Assembly: GCF_008831285.2 (NCBI RefSeq)
Contig: NC_045145.1
Coordinates: forward strand, 5,952,802-6,016,801
DNA: 64,000 bases
Source: Nymphaea colorata
Lineage: Eukaryota > Streptophyta > Magnoliopsida > Nymphaeales > Nymphaeaceae
Reading direction: 5' to 3'
Part shown: positions 48,844 through 58,899 of the stretch, in pieces
Position numbering within the stretch: the stretch's first letter is position 1
Layout: every line of letters begins with the position of its first letter
Notes under the pieces: generated by a model
What the model was told of the DNA's origin: nothing
The model's database searches: none
What the model saw: only the letters and a program-made list of their open reading frames with translations
Position numbers and translations under genes: made by a program

Positions 48844-49299
48844 CAAGATCTTTGAGTAATGCCTTTAGCCATTTAAACTCACATGTGGCGAGAGCCATGG
48901 ACCTGTACTTGGCCTCTAATGATGATCTAGAGACTGTTTTTTGCTTCTTGCTTTTCCAAGTGATGGGACTATTCCCAATCATGGTGCAGTACCCGCTTAT
49001 GGATCTTCATGTCATTGGACATGAAGCCTAATCTGAATCACAATATGCTTTGAAGTGAATCGGCCCCTCTGATGACAACATAACTCCATATCCAACAATT
49101 CCCTTTACATATTTCAATAAATGGTTCATGGCTTCTTTATGTGGCACTCGCGGTTGACTCATAAATTGGCTCAAGATGTGAACTGTGTGAATAATGTTTG
49201 GCCTCATTGTGGTAAGATATATTAGTTTTTCAATTACTTTTCTATAATGATTTGGATCTTTGAGGATGTCTCCATTTTCATTGTCAAGCTTTATGTGTT
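48844..49299 (-). pseudogene. 3' part of Copia-2 RT and RNase H, truncated
   Basis: The stretch 49028-49324 reads the end of the Copia RT ('Leu-Ile-Tyr-Leu-Thr-x-x-Arg-Pro-Asn-Ile', 'Leu-Ser-Gln-Phe-Met', HLLKYVKGIVGYGVML, 'Ala-Tyr-Cys-Asp-Ser-Asp'). After stops it continues with 'Ser-Arg-Ser-Ser-Leu-Glu-Ala-Lys-Tyr-Arg-Ser-Met-Ala' near 48890 (RNase H; the usual Glu-Ala-Glu-Tyr has become Glu-Ala-Lys-Tyr). It ends after 'Leu-Leu-Lys-Asp-Leu-Gly-His' near 48845, where the LTR begins. The final third of RNase H is lost. The upstream half of RT lies beyond Copia-1, from 54755. Confidence 0.8.
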
Positions 49300-49304
49300 G
49301 TTCC

Positions 49305-49754
49305 TGATAGAAATCTAGCACCAATATCTATAACCAGAAAACAGCACTCACGCTGGAAGATAGAGATATATATATATATAGAGAGAGAGAATGAAAACAA
49401 GAAGAAACTGAGGAGAAGAAGCCGTAGCCAAAATGGTTTGCATGGCCTCTATTTATAATCCCATTTCCAGAATTCTAAGAGTCTCCAATCGTAGAATCCT
49501 AGGAGATTTCACAAGCTCCAAGGACATTAATTACATCATAGAAACCTAAGAGACTTCACATATTACAAGGATATTAACTACAACATAGAATCCTAGGAAA
49601 CTTCCCATATAACAAGGATATTAACTACAACATAGAATCCTAGGAGACTCTTCACATGTTACAAGGACATTAAATATCTTAACACATTCTGCAAGGAGGT
49701 GGAATCCTAAGAGACTCCTCTTCAATGTGCTGGTGAAGGATTTATATTTTAACA
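49305..49754 (-). repeat. 3' LTR of Copia-1 (450 bp)
   Basis: Plus-strand ends tgatagaaatc and attttaaca give TG...CA ends. A TATAAATAG box lies at 49449-49457 on the minus strand. Inside are about three tandem ~48-bp units ('ttacaaggatattaactaca'...) starting near 49550. Confidence 0.95.
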
Positions 49755-50435
49755 CCCTCCCTCAAGTTGTGCATGGTTTTGCACCATGTACAACTTGCCT
49801 TTTAGAAACCAGAATCGTTCCTTTGTTAATCCTTTTGTAAATAAGTCTGCAACTTGTTCATCTGTACGAACATAAATAGGTTGAATCTCCTTGTCTTCCA
49901 CCTTTTGTCTAACAAAGTGTTGATCAATCTCAATGTGCTTTGTTCGACCATGTTGTACGAGATTAAAGGCAACGTTAATAGCGCTTTGATTATCGCACAT
50001 TAACATTGATGTTTTAATCTTTTCTCCAATGTCTTCTAGCAAATGTCTAACCCATGTAACTTCAGCAGTACCTGCAGCCATGCATCTGTATTCAGCTTCA
50101 GTGCTGGATCTTGCTACTACCTTTTGCTTTCGACAAATCCAAGACACAAGATTACGTCCAATGAAAATACAAAAACCAGAAATGTACTTTCTTTGATCGG
50201 GATCTCCAACCCAATCTGCATCTATGAATGTCATAAGTTGATGTCCAGTAGTTATATTTTCACTCTTACCATAAACTAAGTCATCTCCTGCTGTCCCTTT
50301 AAGATATCTTAATATTCTTTTGACAGCATCCATGTGAGTATCTCTAGGTGCATGCATAAATTGAGATACTTGATTCACAGCATATATAATATCTGGTCTA
50401 GTAAATGTAAGATATTGAAGTGCCCCAACAATACT
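49749..50435 (-). pseudogene. RNase H of Copia-1 (and RT end)
   Basis: The frame contains 'Ala-Asp-Trp-Val-Gly-Asp-Pro-Asp-Gln-Arg', 'Ser-Thr-Glu-Ala-Glu-Tyr' (catalytic Glu), CDNQSAINVAFN (catalytic Asp) and 'Thr-Lys-His-Ile-Glu-Ile-Asp'. It runs to the natural C-terminus in the LTR. It is cut from the RT only by an in-frame TGA near 50436-50438, where the family has Arg (CGA to TGA, a CpG transition). The domain itself looks intact. Confidence 0.9.
49755..49765 (-). other. Polypurine tract of Copia-1
   Basis: The minus strand reads TTGAGGGAGGG immediately before the 3' LTR, the expected plus-strand primer. The RNase H frame reads straight through it (Leu-Glu-Gly-Gly) and stops at a TAA inside the first bases of the LTR. 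Confidence 0.85.
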
Positions 50436-51181
50436 TCAATATTGCGTAGGATCTTCATATAACTCTCCATCTTGAGCACTTAGTCTTTGATTTAGAACAC
50501 TAGGAGTTCCAACAGGTTTACAATCAGACATACCTGACTTTTTCAGCAGATCCAACGTGTATTTCTGTTGTGTCAATGTGAGGCGATTATTGTGCCTATC
50601 AATCTCCACTCCAAGAAAGAATCGTAAATCACCAAGCTCTTTCATTTTGAAGTTTTGCATCATCAAAACTTTAGCTTCTTCTATGTGTTTTTCTGAATTG
50701 TCTGTGATAACAATATCATCAACATATATAAGAAGTAAAGTAAATATGTTTTCTTTCGATAAATGAAAAGAGAGTGATCTAGAGGACATCTCCGAAAACC
50801 ACATTCTTGAATCTTGCAAGAGAAACTGTCAAACCACGAACGTAAGGCCTGTTTAAGTCCATAAATAGATTTTCTTAGTTTGCAAACCCATGCATGAGAG
50901 TCTCCTTTCGTGTATCCTGGAGGTTGTTCCATATATACTTCCTCCCTTAAATCACCATGAAGAAAAGCATTCTTCACGTCCATTTGATGTAGTCTCCATC
51001 CATATTCAACTGCCAATGATATAATCACGTGAATTGTTCCCATTTTGATCACAGGGCTGAATGTCTCATCATAATCTTCTCCATATTGTTGTGTAAACCC
51101 TTTTGCTACTAACCTTGCTTTGTGTCTTTCTATGCTGCCGTTAGGTTTGTATTTAATTTTGTATAGCCATTTGGACCCCAC
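50436..51181 (-). pseudogene. Reverse transcriptase of Copia-1, one frameshift
   Basis: 51181-50681 reads the start of the Copia RT: KWLYKIKYKPNGSIERHKAR, 'Leu-Val-Ala-Lys-Gly-Phe-Thr-Gln', 'Met-Asp-Val-Lys-Asn-Ala-Phe-Leu-His-Gly' and SIYGLKQALRSWF. A frameshift near 50.75-50.77 kb then moves to the frame open at 50436-50819, which carries the intact catalytic IYVDDIVIT (YVDD at 50715-50726) and 'Phe-Leu-Gly-Val-Glu-Ile'. With one frameshift and one stop this RT is only lightly damaged. Confidence 0.9.
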
Positions 51182-51227
51182 TACGTTCTTTTCGTGTGGC
51201 CTCGGAACGATCTCCCATGTTCCACAT

Positions 51228-52462
51228 TCATGCCTTATCTATTTCTTCTTTCATAGCCTTTCTCCAATGATGTGATTTTGATGCTTGATCAAATGAAGTA
51301 GGTTCTTCCTCCTTGCCAACTTTTGCCATGAATAACTGAAAATCAAGTGATAAAGAATCATAGCTAACCCACCTGTGAATGGGATGACGAATGCGTTGGG
51401 ATCTTCTAAGGTGGGGCATGTTGTCTTCTTCACTGTGAGCATCTTTGTCCCTTAGTCGTCGACTGTAGATAAGACCCGAATACCGATGTGCATCGTTGCT
51501 CTGTTCTTCATTATTGTTTTCGTGATGACTTGATGACTGTATTCGATCTTCTTGATTTTCACTTTGAGCCATATCCGACGGTTGTATTGCTCTCTCTGAA
51601 TCTTCACTTTGAGGCACATCATTTTCTATAACAGGATCTGCATTGAATAACTGTGTACTGGTCCAGGGATCATAAGATTCAATGGTCATAGGCATTTCAT
51701 TTGTATTATCAAAACTATGTTCATCAAAAATGATATTTCTTGAAGTTTTGATACGTTTAGTTGTTGGATCATAGCATCGAAAACCTTTATATTCATTAGC
51801 ATATCCAACGAATCTACATTGAATAGCTTTGTCTTGAAACTTGTTCCTCAAGGCAGCATCAACGTGAACATAGCATACACAACCAAAAACCTTCAAGTTC
51901 TTGTAATCAGGTTGTTTGCCTAAGAGTGTAAAATATGGCGATTTAGACATCAAGAGTGTCATAGGCAAACAATTTATTATGTATACAGCAGTATGGATGG
52001 CTTTAGTCCACAAGAAAATGGGCACATTAGTATCATGCATCATGCTCATGGCGCTTTCAACTATATGTCGATGTTTTCGCTGAACTACACCATTTTGTTG
52101 TGGTGTGTAAGGGCATGAAATTTGTCTAGTTATCCCTTTTTCACGTAGAAATTCAATAAAATCAAGCGAGGAATATTCTCCCCCTCCATCACATTGAAAA
52201 TGCACCACATTGGATGAAAATTTAGTTTGAATCATGACATAGAAGTTTCGAAATATGTGAGGTACTTTTGATTTGTGTTTCATGAAGTAAATCTAGGTGA
52301 AACGTGACTAACAGTCAATGAATAAGACATAATATCTTGACCCAGACATAGAATCAATAGGGGCTGACCCCCATACATCAGAAAAAATAGTTTCAAAAGG
52401 TTTGGAAGCCCTTTGATTTATATTATGGAAAGGTAAAACATGACTCTTACAAAGTTCACAAC
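51228..52462 (-). pseudogene. Integrase of Copia-1; catalytic Glu replaced by Gln
   Basis: The core begins at about 52.4 kb with 'Phe-Ile-Asp-Cys', a stop (Tyr codon lost), 'Ser-Arg-Phe-Thr', another stop (Trp codon lost), then opens at 52283. The second Asp is in FQCDGGGEYSS (family usually Ser-Asp-Asn-Gly-Gly). The third catalytic residue lies in PQQNGVVQRKHRH: codon 52080-52082 is CAG (Gln) instead of Glu. The remainder, to 51228, includes 'Phe-Gly-Cys-Val-Cys-Tyr-Val-His' and the acidic linker to RT. A frameshift near 52.48 kb separates it from the upstream protease frame. Confidence 0.9.
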
Positions 52463-54064
52463 TTAACATTTTTTGACACTTGAAGTAAGAGGTAAACTTG
52501 ATCTTGGAATGAGACTATCTGTGACAAGTTTTTCAATGAAATGTCGACCACAGTGTCCTAGCCGACTATGCCACAAATCAAACTCCAAAAATTGGTTAGG
52601 GCCCCTTACTTTTGATTGAAAATGGCAAGAACTTGGCACTGATGACGCATTATGAGAAAGAGAAAATGTCTTCAATCCTATATCAAAAGTGGATCCATCC
52701 TTGGGTAGACATTCCTTGAGGACGTACATATTCCCTTGACGCTCCCCTCTAGCGAACATTTTCTTCGTTTGGAGGTCCTTGACATATACAGAAGAAGGTG
52801 TGAATTCAACAGAAGAGCTTGTATCATCAATGAGTTTAGAAATGGATATGATGTTCTTTTTTATATTAGGAGCAAGAACAACATTAGACAGTGATAGAGA
52901 CGAGGATGACAATGGAATATGTGCATTTCCAATATGTGTAATAGGATGAGATTTTCCATTACCTGTTATAATGCAACTTCTACCGTAATGAGGGGATAAG
53001 TTAGTCAATTTACCTGCATTTCCTGTCACATGGGTAGCTGCACCTGAATCCAAGAACCATTCTCCCTGCTCATTTTGCTTTATAGTCATCTTTGAGAATG
53101 CAATCATCAATAGCTGTTGCATATCTTCAGCGGTGGATTTAGAACTTTGTCCTCCTTGTTTATAATCATGTCTTACCCCTTTGTTTTTATTTTGAGGATT
53201 AAACCAACATTGTGCCTTCATGTGTCCTTTCTTGTTGCACTGAAAACAAATTGGTATTTTTCTTGAAGTATGCAAAGGAGACATGCCTTGGTTATGTGGT
53301 GTTGGTAGAATGCCACGACCACCATGGTTGGAGTTCCCATGGCTCTTACCAAACTTTACATTCATAGCCAACACATTTTGGGAGTTCCATTGATCAGTCC
53401 TTTCAATGACTCTTTTCATATTCATTTCATGTTGGAGAAGTTTACCTTGTAGTTCGTTGAAGGAAGGCAGAACAGGAAGGACCTCAAGAACTGTAATAAA
53501 AGCATGATAATCATGCCCAAGTCCATTCAAGGTTTGCTGCACCTTTTCCTTATCAGAAATGTTATTCCCTGAGGCAACAAGTTGGTCTGCGACGGCCTTA
53601 ATACGCCCCAAATAATCCATGATAGACGTTGAACCTTTGCTCAAATTCTAAAATTCTTTCTTTAAGTACATAATTCGAGCTTCTGATATTTGGGAAAAGG
53701 TATCAGCAAGGGTTTCCCATAATTCTTCTGCAGTACAATCATCAGAAACTGAAAGTAACACTTGTTGAGATAAAGTGGACAAAATATACGCAACCAGACT
53801 TTGATCACGTCTCATCCACATAGCATGTTCAGGATTGTTGTCTTCATGAACAGCAATAACTTCTTCTGCCTCATTTTTTATTTCCTGTAAGACGGATATT
53901 GGTGGAGCCTTTGTTGAACCATCGAGATGTCCAAAGAGGCCTTGACTTCTTATGAAAGGCATGATTTGCCTTTTCCAGATCAGATAATTCTCATGGTTGA
54001 GTTTTTCGGTAATAAGGTGAGGAAGAAAACTTGAGGACATGCCAGAATACGAAAGGTTTTCCAT
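52463..54064 (-). pseudogene. gag-protease of Copia-1, one premature stop
   Basis: The likely start is the ATG at 54062-54064 (Met-Glu-Asn-Leu-Ser). The frame runs to 52463 with a single in-frame TAG near 53648-53650, where the family has Gln (CAG to TAG). Features in order: UBN2-type gag ('Asn-Tyr-Leu-Ile-Trp-Lys-Arg-Gln', SKGSTSIMDYLGRIKAVADQ), a Cys-Cys-His-Cys zinc knuckle CFQCNKKGHMKAQC at 53248-53207, protease FLDSGAATHVTG (Asp-Ser-Gly) near 53047, and the pre-integrase motif LWHSRLGHCGRH near 52555. It then frameshifts. Confidence 0.9.
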
Positions 54065-54274
54065 GACAGCAGAAAGGAATGGTATATAGGTAGAAGATGA
54101 GAGGGAAAGAAGACACGATATAACAAGATGTGTCCTTGGGTAAGCAAGAAGAAAAAGGAACAAGAATTGCGCAAGAGAAAAGTAAATTCAGGATAGAGAC
54201 AAGATGAGAAAAGAGTTCTAACCAGATCAGACCTGTTTGGGCATTTCGTTTGGTAGAGATAACGTAACCTGGCA

Positions 54275-54285
54275 CTCTGATACCA
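54275..54285 (-). other. Primer-binding site of Copia-1
   Basis: The minus strand reads TGGTATCAGAG, complementary to the 3' end of initiator-Met tRNA, directly next to the 5' LTR edge. Confidence 0.95.
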
Positions 54286-54749
54286 TGATAGAAATCTAGC
54301 ACCAATATCTGTAACCAAAAAACAGCACTCACGCAGGAAGATAGAGATATATATATATAGAGAGAGAGAGAGAGGGAGAGAGAGAATGAAAACAAGAAGA
54401 AACTGAGGAGAAGAAGCCGTAGCCAAAATGGTTTGCAAGGCCTCTATTTATAATCCCATTTCCAGAATTCTAAGAGTCTCCAATCGTAGAATCCTAGGAG
54501 ATTTCACAAGCTCCAAGGACATTAATTACATCATAGAAACCTAAGAGACTTCACATATTACAAGGATATTAACTACAACATAGAATCCTATGAGACTTCC
54601 CATATAACAAGGATATTAACTACAACATAGAATCCTAGGAGACTCTTCACATGTTACAAGGACATTAAATATCTTAACACATTCTACAAGGAGGTGAAAT
54701 ACTAAGAGACTCCTCTTCAACGTGCTGGTGAAGGATTTATATTTTAACA
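54286..54749 (-). repeat. 5' LTR and promoter of Copia-1 (464 bp)
   Basis: TG...CA ends identical to the 3' LTR. A TATA box (TATAAATAG on the minus strand) lies at 54444-54452, so transcription would start near 54415. The GA microsatellite at 54358-54385 is longer than in the 3' LTR. Confidence 0.95.
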
Positions 54750-54754
54750 GTTCC

Positions 54755-55560
54755 ATAGGTGTGTCACATGGTTTTGTTGTCATGTGCCCTGTCTCATGGA
54801 GTATGTTGAGAAGATATTTCTTTTGAGATAAGAATATACCAACTTTTGAAATAGCTAATTATATGCCAAGAATATATCTGAGTATGCCTAAGTCCTTCAA
54901 CTTGAACCTTTCATTCATTATGTGCTTTAGAGAATTGGTTGCATTCAAATCGTTCCCTGCAATGATGATGTCATCCATATACACTACAACAAATACGTCC
55001 TCTAGTGTCGATTTTAGAAAATAATGAGTAATCTACCTTGGACTGAATATAGCCCTTGTCTTTGAGAAAACTAGAAAGTTTGGAAAACCAATTTCGAGAT
55101 GACTACTTAAGCCCATAGAATGACTTATTTAGGTGACATGTCTTTCATTCATCTCCTTGTTGGCCAAATCCAGGAGGTAACTACATATAAACCTCTTCTG
55201 CTAGATCACCATGTAGAAAGGCGTTGTTGACATCAACTTGAAAAAGGTGCCACTTTTGAATAGCTACAATGGTCAAAAGTTATCGAATAGTAGAGACCTT
55301 GGCGACAGGAACAAAAGTTTCATTTTTTTGTATACCCCTTTGCAACTAGGTGGACCTTGTATCATTCGACAGAGCCATCAAATTGATATTTGATTTTGAA
55401 CACTCATTTGCAGCCTATGGGAGTTTTTTTGGGGGAAGCTTTATGACAGTTCAGGTATGATTGGCTTCTAATGCATCGATTTTGGCCTTCTGACATCACA
55501 CCATTTAGGGTCCTGCATGGCTTGGACAAAGGATTAAGGTTTACATTGCTCAAGGAGGGT
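54755..55560 (-). pseudogene. 5' part of Copia-2 RT
   Basis: Minus-strand fragments carry 'Val-Val-Val-Tyr-Met-Asp-Asp-Ile-Ile-Ile-Ala' near 54955-54995 (YMDD instead of the common YVDD) and KKYLLNILHETGHMTTKPCD leading to the Copia-1 insertion point. An 'Asn-Ala-Phe-Leu-His-Gly-Asp-Leu' block lies near 55205-55230. Several stops and frame changes interrupt it. The protein text resumes on the other side of Copia-1 at 49299, confirming the nesting. Confidence 0.8.
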
Positions 55561-56310
55561 AGACATGAAACACTTCTATTTCAAATTGAAGTTAGTGACA
55601 TCAAGACATTGTGCAATTGGGTCATGAGTACATTTTGTAGGGCTTGAGCCCTCACTCTTCAACAAATGACTGAAACTAGGCAAGACTGAGAAGCATTTGT
55701 AGTCCTTAAGATGAGCTGGTATATGCTTAGGTTGTGTATATTTGCAAAGCTGGACCAAATCACCATGAGTAGGTCCGATGGATTGAGGAATGGGGTCAAG
55801 GCTGTTCCCATCATCTAGATTGGATTGAGTATTGTTTAGAGGTTCAAAGTGAATATTGCCATTTTTAGGATTGACATGAGTTCACTTGGTTTTGAAAGAA
55901 ACTCATGCTCACCTAAGACGTAATCATTGAATGGTAAAGGAAGAACCACTTATTCATTGTCCCCAGTGTGCATTTCATTTTTATATGGAAAATGATTTTC
56001 ACAAAATCTGATGTCTCTATAGGCAGCGACCCACTTTCAAGATCATAAACCTTGTAAGTTGATTGACCTTATGGATATCCGACAAATATGCATTGTCTTC
56101 CCCTCAAGTCAAACTTGTGATTTTTATGAACGTTGTAGGCATAACATAAACATCTGAAAACACACATATGTTTGTAGTTTGGTGTATGTTTGTATAAAAC
56201 ATCATATGGAGTTGTATTATTTAATGCACTTGATGGTAATCGATAAGGTATGCATTAGTGGTGGCACATTCTCTTCAAAATTTTATGGGCAACTTAGCTT
56301 GAAAAATTAA
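55561..56310 (-). pseudogene. Integrase-RT linker of Copia-2
   Basis: Decayed. Near 56060-56170 the frame recalls the 'Phe-Gly-Cys-x-Cys-Tyr' and 'Lys-Phe-Asp-Leu-Arg' phrases that follow the integrase core in Copia polyproteins. No intact domain is seen. Confidence 0.5.
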
Positions 56311-56930
56311 TGCTCATGTCATGTTTAGGAGGTCTCTATGTTTGCGTTTGATCACACCATTTTGTTGTGGTATTGCAACACAACTATGTTGACAATCAAT
56401 TCCTTTTTCATGAAGAATGTTTTTCATCTCTTGTGAAAAAAATTCAGTCCCATTGTCACTTCTAAGAATTTTAATTCTAGTTTGAAATTGGTTTTCAATA
56501 AGTGCGACAAAATTTTTAATGACTCCAAAGATTTCAGATTTATATCTCATAAGATAAGTCCATGTAGATCGGTAAAAATCGTATATTGTGCACCAGTCAA
56601 TGAAGGTGTATGATAACTTCCCCATACATTACAATGAATTAAGTCAAAAAGAGCATATGTGAAATAGTAATTTTGGGAAAAGGAAGTCTAGTGTTCTTAG
56701 CAACAAGACAAATATCACATGCATTAATAGATTTAAAAATGTAAATAAGGTTCAAACAAAACAAAATAGAAAGCTTGGAATCAGATACATGCCCAAGACG
56801 AAGATGCCATGGAGTAGATTTGGTGACAGCTAGGTTTACACTAAGATTGGTTTCATCTAGAACATACAATCCATTCTGCAATCTATCCATTCCAATCATA
56901 GTTGTCGTGTGACGGTCTTGCACCACACAA
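56311..56930 (-). pseudogene. Integrase of Copia-2; catalytic Glu replaced by Lys
   Basis: The stretch 56639-56926 carries the pre-integrase part: LQNGLYVLDETN, 'Trp-His-Leu-Arg-Leu-Gly-His' and 'Cys-Asp-Ile-Cys'. The core (56314-56625) has 'Tyr-Asp-Phe-Tyr-Arg-Ser-Thr-Trp' (first Asp), 'Leu-Arg-Ser-Asp-Asn-Gly-Thr-Glu-Phe' (second Asp) and PQQNGVIKRKHRDLL. There, codon 56347-56349 is AAA (Lys) where the catalytic Glu belongs, a G-to-A change. The two parts are in different frames. Confidence 0.85.
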
Positions 56931-57043
56931 GAGTTCTCGTTAAATTTTGCATGACATCTTCAATCACTACATAAAGCTGAATGTAAAAGTAGGAACATAA
57001 AAAACATTTTTTACTGCTATGTTGGAGCGCAAATCCACATCAC

Positions 57044-58182
57044 CTATATGGGTGACACTGGCTTTGGACCCATTTGGCAGGCTGATTGGCTGGTGGCTGG
57101 TGGAGACAGACTCACGAAGGTTGGAGATAAGATTAGTGATGTGGTGTGTTGCATCGGTGTCAAAGATCTAGGATTGATTAGAAATAAAACATTAAATGGG
57201 TGAAGAGAAGTTACCTGAGAGGTTAACTTTAGGTTCATTGATACCTCAATTAGAGTTTTCCATGAACTCAATGATTTTTGGAATAGTTGTGCATTGGGTT
57301 GATCAGTGGATGCAGTTCCTAGCGTGTCAGCCTTTGGCTTTGTCAATGCATTAGAAGAACCTGACCTGTCGGGGAAACCAACTAAGAAATAACACTTAGC
57401 TTTGATGTGTCCAGTCTTTCCACAATGCTCGCACTTCACCCATGATCTTCCTCTTTCCTTGGTTTGATTGTTTTTTTCTCTTTCATGCATTTATGGTGGA
57501 GGCTGTGTTGCAAGGACAAAGACATTTTCTTTAGCATGTACCATATTAACGTCCCTTTATTTCTCTTCTTGAATAAGAGGATAAGCTTTGGCTATAGTCG
57601 GAAGCGGATCCATAAACAACAGTTGGCTTATAATGACAGCATAACTATCTTGAAGGCCCATCAAAAATTGTATAAGTTGATCTTGTTGGCGAAGATACTC
57701 AACAGCCTTCATGGAACCACACAAACAATATGGGATGTTGACATATAAAGCTAACTCATCCCATAGTCCCTTCATTCCTGTGTGATGAGCTGCAATAGAG
57801 GACTGTTTTTATTTTGTAAATGTGTAGACCATTAGCTTGAGAAAAACGAGCCTCAAGATCGCTTCAAATTTCAGCAGTTTTGGTATGAATTACACTAGCT
57901 AAGAGATCAAATCTAACACTGAACCATGTTATTGCATCTCTCCCATATAATTTTGAGGGAGATAGGGTTGTTGGCAATTGATCCGTCAATGAACCCCAAC
58001 TTGTTTTTGGCAGAAAGAGCATTGTCATTGCCTTTCTCCACATCATATAGTTATCTCCTATCAAGACATTATAAACTAAAGACTAAAGGGTACTTGGTCC
58101 ATGAGAATGATGACATAATATGCATGGGCTGATCGTCTACGACATTGGGTTCCTTTAGTATTGCCTCTCCCCTTTCAGTCAT
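57044..58182 (-). pseudogene. gag-protease of Copia-2, frameshifted
   Basis: A likely start ATG lies at 58180-58182. Gag fragments include 'Gly-Asp-Asn-Tyr-Met-Met-Trp-Arg-Lys-Ala-Met-Thr' (57864-58064) and KGLWDELALYVNIPYC with FLMGLQDSYAVIISQLL (57557-57775). The zinc knuckle CEHCGKTGHIKAKC starts at 57433. The protease reads 'Ile-Phe-Asp-Thr-Asp-Ala-Thr-His-His' near 57160: the active-site Gly of Asp-Thr-Gly is replaced by Asp (codon at 57153-57155), again a G-to-A type change. Several stops and frame changes occur. Confidence 0.8.
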
Positions 58183-58239
58183 CTTCCTCTGAGTTAACCT
58201 TGCTATGAAGCAGTTGGTTCATTCAATGTGCCATTTTAT

Positions 58240-58880
58240 CCCTGGTCCGGCTGGTAGGTTGTTGCATCGAGTAAGCTGAGCAGATTCTGGACTACGAGTT
58301 CATGCCCAACAGAACTGGCGCAGCATCTGCAGGAAAGGGGAAAATCCGTCCCGGCGACTCGTCGTAGCCAACTTCCCTCCGGACGTAGTTGGCGCTGTTC
58401 GCGTAAAGATTGGCACAACTGACTTCTCTGGTGAAATGACAGAGAAGCGAAAGGTTTAAGGTTGTGATTGGGCGGATGGGGAAATTGTACTCCTTCCTAT
58501 GCAACTTAGGCCCTCGGTTAGCGACCGGGTATCTTAAGGAGGGAAACAACGGTTGATTACTCAGGTGAGGGAGTTTCCCGAAGCATTCAGGTAGATCCGA
58601 GGCGTTTGTAAGCGTTACTGATGGCTAGTAATATTCCAGCAAGTGAGGTTTATTGGTCTCTGGTGGATAAGGCCGATAAGAAGTGTATTAGCATAAGAGA
58701 GTTGCCTTCTTATGGGAAGAAAGGGCACGATTCGTATTTCCACAAGGTGTTCAAGGTCTACACACAATTATGAAAGTTCCAGCAGGAGAATCGGCAGAAG
58801 CTGGTGGAGGCAGGGCTGAAGCGATGGAAGATTGGAGATTGGAAATCGCTGCAGAGACAGCACATGCCATTGCTCATCTT
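58240..58880 (+). pseudogene. Captured host-gene fragment (SCAI/DUF3550-like) inside Copia-2, antisense to the element
   Basis: This block has higher GC than the element and no retrotransposon homology. On the plus strand an ATG at 58621 opens 50 codons: MASNIPASEVYWSLVDKADK, then 'Ile-Arg-Glu-Leu-Pro', FHKVFKVYTQL, a TGA at 58771-58773 and, in the same frame, KFQQENRQKLVEAGLKRW. From family knowledge this resembles the conserved N-terminus of plant SCAI-domain (DUF3550/UPF0682) proteins, where the stop position holds Trp (TGG to TGA). 58240-58620 would then be 5' untranslated sequence of the captured transcript or gene. It lies between the Copia-2 primer site and gag. The family match is from memory and needs a search. 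Confidence 0.6.
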
Positions 58881-58888
58881 CAACCATG

Positions 58889-58899
58889 CTCTGATACCA
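58889..58899 (-). other. Primer-binding site of Copia-2
   Basis: The minus strand reads TGGTATCAGAG (initiator-Met tRNA), directly next to the 5' LTR that starts at 58900. Confidence 0.9.

Larger units (their letters stand above)
49305..54749 (-). mobile_element. Copia-1: structurally complete, young Ty1/Copia retrotransposon (5445 bp)
   Basis: Both LTRs (49305-49754, 54286-54749), the primer-binding site directly next to the 5' LTR, the polypurine tract directly next to the 3' LTR and all domains (gag, protease, integrase, RT, RNase H) are present. A perfect 5-bp target duplication, GTTCC, lies at 49300-49304 and 54750-54754, inside the RT region of Copia-2. The LTRs differ by about ten substitutions plus a GA-repeat length change over ~450 bp (about 2%), so it is the youngest insertion here. 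The coding frame has a few stops and two frameshifts. Confidence 0.95.

Noticed and set aside
58236-58549. Two overlapping minus-strand open frames in the captured block
   Set aside because: No domain, and the opposite strand carries the host-like coding text; they are antisense by-products.
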